Notes under the pieces: model-generated
Told to the model about the DNA's origin: nothing
Database searches by the model: none
What the model saw: only the letters and a program-made list of their open reading frames with translations
Source: Aldrovandia affinis
Lineage: Eukaryota > Chordata > Actinopteri > Notacanthiformes > Halosauridae
NCBI GenBank assembly: GCA_029706075.1
Contig: JAINUG010000148.1
Location: 1,077,501-1,141,500, forward strand
DNA: 64,000 nucleotides
Direction of reading: 5' to 3'
Translations under genes and position numbers: made by a program
Shown here: in pieces, positions 57,916 through 64,000 of the stretch
How positions within the stretch are numbered: the stretch's first letter is position 1
Layout: each line of letters begins with the position of its first letter

Positions 57916-58838
57916 CGGCTGATGCTTCAGCTAGGAAAAGAATAGGAATCAGTTTATTTGTTAATCATTTTCAATATGTTCTACAACCAACCCTCCACGT
58001 TACACCGCATGCATATCGGTATTACTTTTAAATGATATAGCCTACTATATTTACTTTAAGGTAACTTTGTTCTCGATATTGTTGAATTTAAAATAACATT
58101 GTCTTGCATGCGTTTCAGTGTTATTAGTATCATTAGTTAAAGCTCAAACTGCAATAATGGGAATATTGAATTAAGTTACAGAGCATGCTGCATAATAATC
58201 AACACAACTACGTTGTATTAGTTAACAAAAAGACACTTTGCATTTATAGAAAAAGAGCTATTTGTTTTTGAATCAATAATCCAGATTGCATAACCCATAT
58301 ATTATTTTTACATTTAAAGGGTAATCTATAGAAAACCGTGTGGTAGGCCTACACATGATACATGTAGAGGAAACCGCTTCTACGACCAAAATGAACCATG
58401 GCAATGCGCAACAATAATTTTGCAACTCGCGCATGCATAAACATATATATGATAAACGTTCCTCAAAACTCTATACACAACATTTTCAAAAACATTATTT
58501 TGGAGCTATACAAATGTCGGTACCACGTGTACAGATTAGTAGCATGTATCATGTATCATGGCAGGGACATTTTTATACTGCTGAATGCTCATTTCTCAAG
58601 AGACTCTGTTTCAGGCTCTTGCAGTCATATGGCACCACTACATTAGGCAACACTGAATACATGAAGGTACCGCCTGTGCTTGTTATTGTTCAATGCGAAT
58701 ATATCTATCCTACATTCGTTACAGATTATGCAACAGTAAATGAATCCCTTCCCATGTTTAGTTAAGTAAAGGCGTTTCCGATTAGATTGGATATTAAGTT
58801 GCATTACGGTTTTGCTCAGCGGGACAGGATCTATCTTT
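57916..58838. other. Intergenic sequence
   Basis: No gene recognised. The overlapping ORFs at 58398-58765 have no motif. Confidence 0.35.
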
Positions 58839-58938
58839 NNNNNNNNNNNNNNNNNNNNNNNNNNNNNNNNNNNNNNNNNNNNNNNNNNNNNNNNNNNNNN
58901 NNNNNNNNNNNNNNNNNNNNNNNNNNNNNNNNNNNNNN
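58839..58938. other. Assembly gap (100 N)
   Basis: Exactly 100 undetermined bases, the usual placeholder for a gap of unknown size. Distances across it are not reliable. Confidence 0.99.
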
Positions 58939-59387
58939 CCATGGAATGGAGTTATAGTGAGATCGCGTCTTAATCTTGTGGGATTAGACAGAATGTGTAC
59001 TTTGGCAGTGTGTAATACAGCAAAAGAGAATGTGGTATTCTCAGCATTATCTATCTGTAGTTCATATTGGCATCATCATGTAATCTTGAATTTGTGACCT
59101 TGGGACATTAACAGATACATCATTTTTAACAGTGCACGAATATAACAACTGCTTAAATGATGTCCACAATCTTGACAATGATCAATTGTGTTTTGAAAAT
59201 CACCAAATCACCAGAGTTTGGAATGAAATTGTCACTACAGATAACACCAGTTTTGGCTAGGGGTCCTTAGACTGCTCTTCGTTCTCCCCTTTGTGAGGGA
59301 CAGAAAACAGTGGGTAATGCCATGGCAATTGTCTGCCCTAACCAAATAAACTAAACATACATAAATGACCAGTCTGTCAACATTTAA
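58939..59387. other. Intergenic sequence
   Basis: No gene or repeat recognised between the gap and the CR1 3' end. Confidence 0.4.
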
Positions 59388-60640
59388 GCACATAAGAATA
59401 TAAGAATGCATAATGACGAGAACAGGCCGCTTGGCCCACCTTGGCTCGTCATTTCCTAATATAATGGATATCCAGTCCTGCATCAAGCTTGGACTTGAAT
59501 ACCCCAAGTGTTTCTGCCTACACTACATGACCTGGCATGAGCTGTTCCATGCATTTATAACTCTGTGTAAAAAAATATTCTGATATCGGTGCGGAATTTC
59601 CACCTGTACCCGCTTGTTCTGCTAACTGAATTGAACCTAAAAAATATTTGGTAGTTCTCTTTGTTATTCCATTTTATGAATTTAAAAACCTTAATCAATT
59701 CCCCCTTAGTCTCATTTTGCTGAGCTTGAATAGATGAAGTGCCTAAAGTCTTTCCTTGTATATTTTATCTTTCATACCAGGTACCAATTTAGTTGCCCAT
59801 CCTTGTACTTTTTCAAGAGCTTCTACACATTTCTTGTAGTGTGGTGCCCAGAACTGCACACAGTACTCTAAATTAGGTCTGTCAAAGGCATTATATAACA
59901 TCAATATAACCTAATTTGATTTGTACTCAATACTTTTTGCTATAGTACCCCAGCATCCTGTTGGCCTTTTCACTTATACAGCTTAGGTCTTGATAGACCG
60001 ATCAACTACTACTCCCAATTGTTTTTCATATTGAACACATTCGAATTATGCTCATCCCATAAAATACTCCTGTCTTAATTTTTCCCCCACATTTCCCACA
60101 TGCATAACTTTACATTTAGCAATATTGAATTTGTTTAAATTATCTTGGATTACCTTACTAGATTGAAAACTATTTGCTAAACCCCCAAATTGTGTATCAT
60201 CTGCAAATCTAACTATTCTGTGACTAACATCCCTATCAAGATCATTTATGTAAATAAGGAAAAGCTTAAATCAGGGAAAGCTCCCACTGCCCTTAGCCCC
60301 TTTCAGCCAATAATGAAGCTGCTCTGGAATAACCCCTGCAATTCCTACTGAATTCACTGATGAGCAATGAGCCTCTTGTGTGGTACCTTGTCAAATACCT
60401 TTTGAAAGTCAAATGTATAATACCATAAGCCTGGTTCAAATCGAAACACACTCAACAGAGTCCAGGAGGTTTGTTAGGCATGACCTCCCTCTGAAAATCC
60501 AATGTTGGCTATCACTTAAAATAGTATTATTTTTCAGGAATAATGACAATTTGTCTCTAATAATACATTCCAGTATTGTACATGAGATGCAACTTAAACT
60601 GAAAGGCCTATAGTTCCCTGACCCTAACAGGGCCTACAGT
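59388..60640 (-). mobile_element. CR1-type LINE, 3' half (5'-truncated)
   Basis: Minus-strand translation gives, in order across frameshifts and stops, TFDFQKVFDKVPHKRLIAH (reverse-transcriptase motif A region), RIVRFADDTQFGG (catalytic FADD box, 60196-60207), RPNLEYCVQFWAPHYKK, EALEKVQGWATKLVPGMKDK, LFKLSKMRLRGELIKVFKF and WKFRTDIRIFF. These are the diagnostic C-terminal blocks of CR1-group LINEs. The 3' end (left in plus coordinates) has octamer-like tail repeats of the ATTCTTAT type (CATAAGAATATAAGAATG at 59390-59408). The 5' end is truncated, as is normal for this group. Confidence 0.9.
59410..60430 (-). pseudogene. CR1 LINE ORF2 (reverse transcriptase C-terminal part), decayed
   Basis: The palm-domain Asp-Asp of the FADD box and the motif A DFQKVFD are both still readable, but at least a dozen stops and frameshifts separate the blocks listed for the element. 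The endonuclease domain is not in the window. ORF2 proteins of this group nick DNA and reverse-transcribe their RNA by target-primed synthesis (established knowledge); this copy is inactive. Confidence 0.85.
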
Positions 60641-61390
60641 TCCCTGGTTTACGAAAGCATAACCCTTCTTTCACCCTTTATTTCCCATGTGATCCATACG
60701 GTCTTTCTTGTATACAAAAAAAAGAATTAAAAATCCTATCACAAAAAACTGTGTGAAAAGTGAATGGGCCAGTTTGTCTGACATCAGCTCGCATGTCTCT
60801 GAGTCTAAAGCTGCCTGTTACAGATGAGTGCAGATACTGCTCTGACCCATTTTTGGGCAGATGTGATGACAGATTGACCATACAGTAGCTGTCGTGTCAC
60901 TGTATGGAGGACAGACCAGAATCAAATCTATACCATATTATACTGGCCTGACTGCTCACTCAGATTCAGTCATAGTGGGGGACCAGTCAACTAGAGCTTT
61001 TGGACAAATGCTCAGGTGCTGAATCGAGGCATTCCATTCATGTTGCTCCTGTGAAATCTGTTGGGGAAATATGCCCTTTGTGGTTAACAAAAATGGGGTT
61101 TATCACATACTTACATACTATTGTCTGGGAGGCATTTAAAAAACAAACAATCCAGAGAAAATGTTTTTTTTATTCTTTAGAGAAAGCACAGGCATTAATA
61201 ACAATTGCTTGGTAAATGCTCAAAACATTGGAATTTCCTTTAAAACTATTACATAGTAGCTTGTTATAGCTGCTTTGTGTGCCACCGATCTCCATGTGTA
61301 AGAAGCACAGCTTTGTGCCAGACAACAGTATTCTTTTTTGATGTGTCACATTATTTAAGCTTTCATTCAACAGTCAAAACTCTATATTGG

Positions 61391-61425
61391 AGAGAGACAA
61401 AGAGAGAGACAGAGGGAAAGAGAGA

Positions 61426-61462
<37 letters not shown>
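61391..61462. repeat. (GA)n microsatellite
   Basis: Interrupted GAGAGACAAAGAGAG start followed by a clean GA run to 61462. Confidence 0.9.
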
Positions 61463-61466
<4 letters not shown>

Positions 61467-61920
61467 TTTTCTTTTCTTTTTTCTTTATGGAAGAGAAGAT
61501 ACATTTCATTGTTGACTGTGACCAGATATAGAACTTATTGAGTCTTTGGAAATTGAATAAGGGCTGGCTGAAGACATGCTTTTTATGTGTCTGATCGTAA
61601 AAAAAGTTAAGAGCCAGATGGAGGTCAAGAAGCAAGTTACATAATTGAGAAATATATGAGTATATTTAAGGACTCCTGCTTGTTTATCATTAATTCAGCA
61701 GAGAATGAATAACCCGGCAGACAAGGGCTAGGGGTTCAATTAAAGCATTAACCTCCTCACTAATACAAAAAATTAGCATTCTATCACTATGACATTATCC
61801 CCTCCTAGCATAATAAGGGCACCTCTGTTTGTATGAGTGAACCAATGATTGGAGTTCCCCACAGTTCTCAATTTGGAGTCAAGAACCAGTGCAGCTATAC
61901 CTCATGAGTATTTTTGAACT

Positions 61921-61958
61921 TGGACTAATGTTCTCTACATGGACTAATGTTCTCTACA
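61921..61958. repeat. Perfect 19-bp tandem duplication
   Basis: TGGACTAATGTTCTCTACA occurs twice without a gap. Confidence 0.9.
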
Positions 61959-62574
61959 GTCTTATTTGGAGGATGAATGCAACAAAACTATGCGATGCAG
62001 TAATGCTATTTCTTCCGAGAGCCTACTTTCTTTTCGTTTTCATGCACCGAAACCTAAAAAATGAGTTATTCCCTGCAGCATGTCTCTATGACCACTCTCG
62101 TAAGTATAAACATATGCTCCATTGTGTATTTGTTTGTCTATTCTCTTTTCTACGCTCTATTTTAATGTGAAAATATGATGAAATTGGAGTACAGATATAC
62201 CCCAGATATACCCCATTTAGTGCTACCCTGTACAAAACTTATTTGTAATTTAAAACACTGTTTCCTTGGACTGAAAAAATATCTGCAGTCGGCATGTGGG
62301 GAGGCAGACAAGGCTAATCAGAGTTTAGATGTTTTTTCTTTTGTCTTTTAACAAGACAAGACTCTGTCACTTTTCCCTGCTGGGGCTTGAGGGTGGACAC
62401 ATTATGCTGCGAGACAGCCAGCAAGTTTTTTATGAGATTTTTAAGTTTTTGCTCCATTGTTGTTTCATGCTCATATAATTGAATTATGTCTCGCTCCATT
62501 GCTTAATGTTTTACTGTGTCGATTTTATAGACAAATACTTTGCTTACCTGTGGCCCTCATTCATCATTCATGTA

Positions 62575-63394
62575 CAGGCAGTCCCCGGGTTACGAACGTC
62601 CAGCTTACGGACAACTCGTATTTACGAACGGACTGCCATAAGGCCTATTATGTTTAAAAAATTGAGTTAAATACAATGGTTTGTAATAACGAACGCACGC
62701 ACTACTTTGTGATGCTCATGAAAACATCGCGCGGTTTCAGCGGTTCGTCGGCTCAAGGAACAGAGATCACCGTCAGTTATTTTAAGTCAGATCACGGTGC
62801 CGTTTTTCTCTTTCTCTTACCCTTACAACGATGCCTCCAAATCATAAATCCGATGCAAGTGCTGGTGATGCATCAAAGAAAAGGAAAACAATTACCATGG
62901 AAAGTAAAGTTGAAATAATAAAGAGATCGGAGAGAGGTGAAACGCCATCAGCCATTGGGAAAGCATTAGGCTACAGCCGGTCAACAATCGGTTTTTAAAA
63001 AACAATTTTAAAAGACAAAGGGAGAATAATGGAGCATGCGAAAGGCCATGCCCCGATGAATGCCACGATTATTACCAAGCAACGCAGTGGTTTAATTATT
63101 GAGAGGGAAAGGCTATTGATAATTTGGATAGAAGACCAAAATCAGTGTAATATGCCTATTAGCATTTCTTTAGTGCAAGAAAAGGCTTGAAGCCTTTCTT
63201 TAATGTTTTTTTTACAGTACAGTATAAAAAAGTGTTTTATATGCACAGAAAGGTCAAAACAATACTATACTAAGACAAACATTTGACTAAGTGATGATTA
63301 ATAAGAACTGTATGTACCTGTTCCGACTTACATACAAATTAGACTTAAAGACAGACTTAAGAACGGATCTCGTTCGTAACCCGGGGACTGCCTG
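62575..63394 (+). mobile_element. Tigger element with intact terminal inverted repeats, internally deleted
   Basis: The left end is CAGGCAGTCCCCGGGTTACG and the reverse complement of the right end is identical over at least the first 24 bases. TA flanks both sides (62573-62574 and 63395-63396). This is the terminal signature of Tigger (pogo group of Tc1/mariner). The 820-bp element encodes only the CENP-B-like DNA-binding end of a transposase; the DDE nuclease region is deleted. The perfect ends suggest a relatively young insertion. Confidence 0.9.
62831..63190 (+). pseudogene. Tigger transposase N-terminal region (CENP-B/psq helix-turn-helix), broken
   Basis: From ATG at 62831: MPPNHKSDASAG, then a lysine-rich segment and the helix-turn-helix ITMESKVEIIKRSERGE, TPSAIGKALGYSRSTI (about residues 19-54). 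A TAA stop is codon 56 (62996-62998), inside an A/T-rich stretch that looks like a small insertion. Reading on in the same frame gives ILKDKGRIMEHAKG and IIERERLLIIWIEDQNQ, the start of the second CENP-B-type helix-turn-helix, ending at TGA 63188-63190 where the nuclease domain would begin. The full-length protein is about 500-600 residues, so most is missing. The DNA-binding part targets the element's own ends in this family. Confidence 0.85.
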
Positions 63395-63396
63395 TA

Positions 63397-64000
63397 TAAG
63401 AAGTAATGTATCTCCAAGTCCATTGTGCACTGATTTGCTTAGCATTGTCCTCTGCTGGAAAACACCCTAATCACTACATGGATATATCTATTGAACAGTT
63501 TTTGGCTGTGGCTGACTTACACTGCCTTAGATATTCTCATTTCATTTACTCTTCACTCTTCTTCTTTCATTCACTTACTTTCTGGCCCTGTTCCAATTCA
63601 CTATATGTTCCCTCACTTCTTCACTTGCCCTCAATCACTTGGGGGAATCCCCATTGAGATCCAAATGTGAGATTGTTGCCATCTTGAGTGTCCTACAATT
63701 GAGCCAATTGAAGCGAGAGACATCTGTCCCTAAAGGCTTTGACTTTGCTCCCTCCAATGAACAAGACTTAGAGCATCTTTTACATGGTACTACTGGTACT
63801 ACTGAAAATATACTCTAGATATTGCTATATACAAACATGGCTGATAAATAAGTTTACAAACATATGTTCCAGTTTTGGCATTGTTAAACAACACTGGAAT
63901 AATTGTTTATAGTTACTTCTGCCCAATAATCAGTTATTACTTGGAAACAGCACATTATCTCACTTGCTAATAAATGTGCATTTTGAAATATTCATTTAAA
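63397..64000. other. Intergenic sequence
   Basis: No gene or repeat recognised; an 83-residue ORF at 63406-63657 is Leu/Ser/His-rich without motif. Confidence 0.4.

Larger units (their letters stand above)
60641..62572. other. Intergenic sequence
   Basis: No gene. Short perfect tandem duplications are at 61921-61958 and about 62191-62214; a GA microsatellite is at 61391-61462. Confidence 0.4.

Noticed and set aside
58643..58942. ORF spanning the N gap
   Set aside because: Most of its residues are undetermined bases, so it is an artefact of the gap.
1..64000. CRISPR array, operon, phage or defence-system content
   Set aside because: No regularly spaced direct repeats with unique spacers, no clustered gene-dense strand and no prokaryotic genes; the window is vertebrate-like throughout.

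Overview
This window looks like ordinary vertebrate nuclear DNA, most likely from a ray-finned fish. It is AT-rich and intron/intergene-like, has abundant (CA)n, (GA)n and (AAT)n microsatellites, and carries many repeats typical of fish genomes: tRNA-derived SINEs, a CR1-type LINE, and Tc1/mariner, Tigger, hAT and PIF/Harbinger DNA transposons. The mix would suit an early-branching teleost or a non-teleost ray-finned fish, but that is inference. There is no operon-like organisation, no prokaryotic signature and no viral genome. A run of exactly 100 N (58839-58938) marks an assembly gap.

Layout. Bases 1-246 are the last coding exon of a plus-strand host gene: a basic, Pro/Ser/Thr-rich C-terminus ending in TGA, which I cannot name. 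It is followed by a roughly 2 kb 3' UTR with several AATAAA signals, the best at 2279-2284 with a GT-rich stretch downstream. From about 2.3 kb to the end I find no convincing host coding exon, so the window is mostly gene desert or a very long intron. A CpG-denser stretch around 57.4-57.9 kb, with a short ORF starting with a hydrophobic segment, is the only weak candidate for the 5' part of another gene.

The interpretable content is mobile DNA. In order: a Tc1 3' fragment (3.0 kb), a palindromic MITE (7.5 kb), a hAT MITE with 8-bp target duplication (8.2 kb), a tRNA-SINE (10.2 kb), a decayed transposase relic (15.2 kb), a PIF/Harbinger relic split by a hAT element (18.3-20.3 kb), a GC-rich SINE (24.2 kb), a three-level nest of one Tc1/mariner-like family (25.6-28.5 kb), a Tc1 fragment (36.9 kb), a Tigger fragment (42.1 kb), a second GC-rich SINE in the opposite orientation (42.7-43.1 kb), two SINEs (52.3-52.9 kb), a CR1 LINE 3' half (59.4-60.6 kb) and a Tigger element with both terminal repeats (62.6-63.4 kb).

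The most unusual structure is the nest at 25631-28505. A Tc1/mariner-like element with a DD35E-spaced transposase C-terminal half appears to have been hit near its 3' end by a ~1 kb foldback element of the same family. That foldback was in turn hit, exactly at the TA in the centre of its palindrome, by a second inverted copy of the transposase-bearing element. I found no evidence for a new defence, regulatory or metabolic system; the novelty is in transposon architecture.
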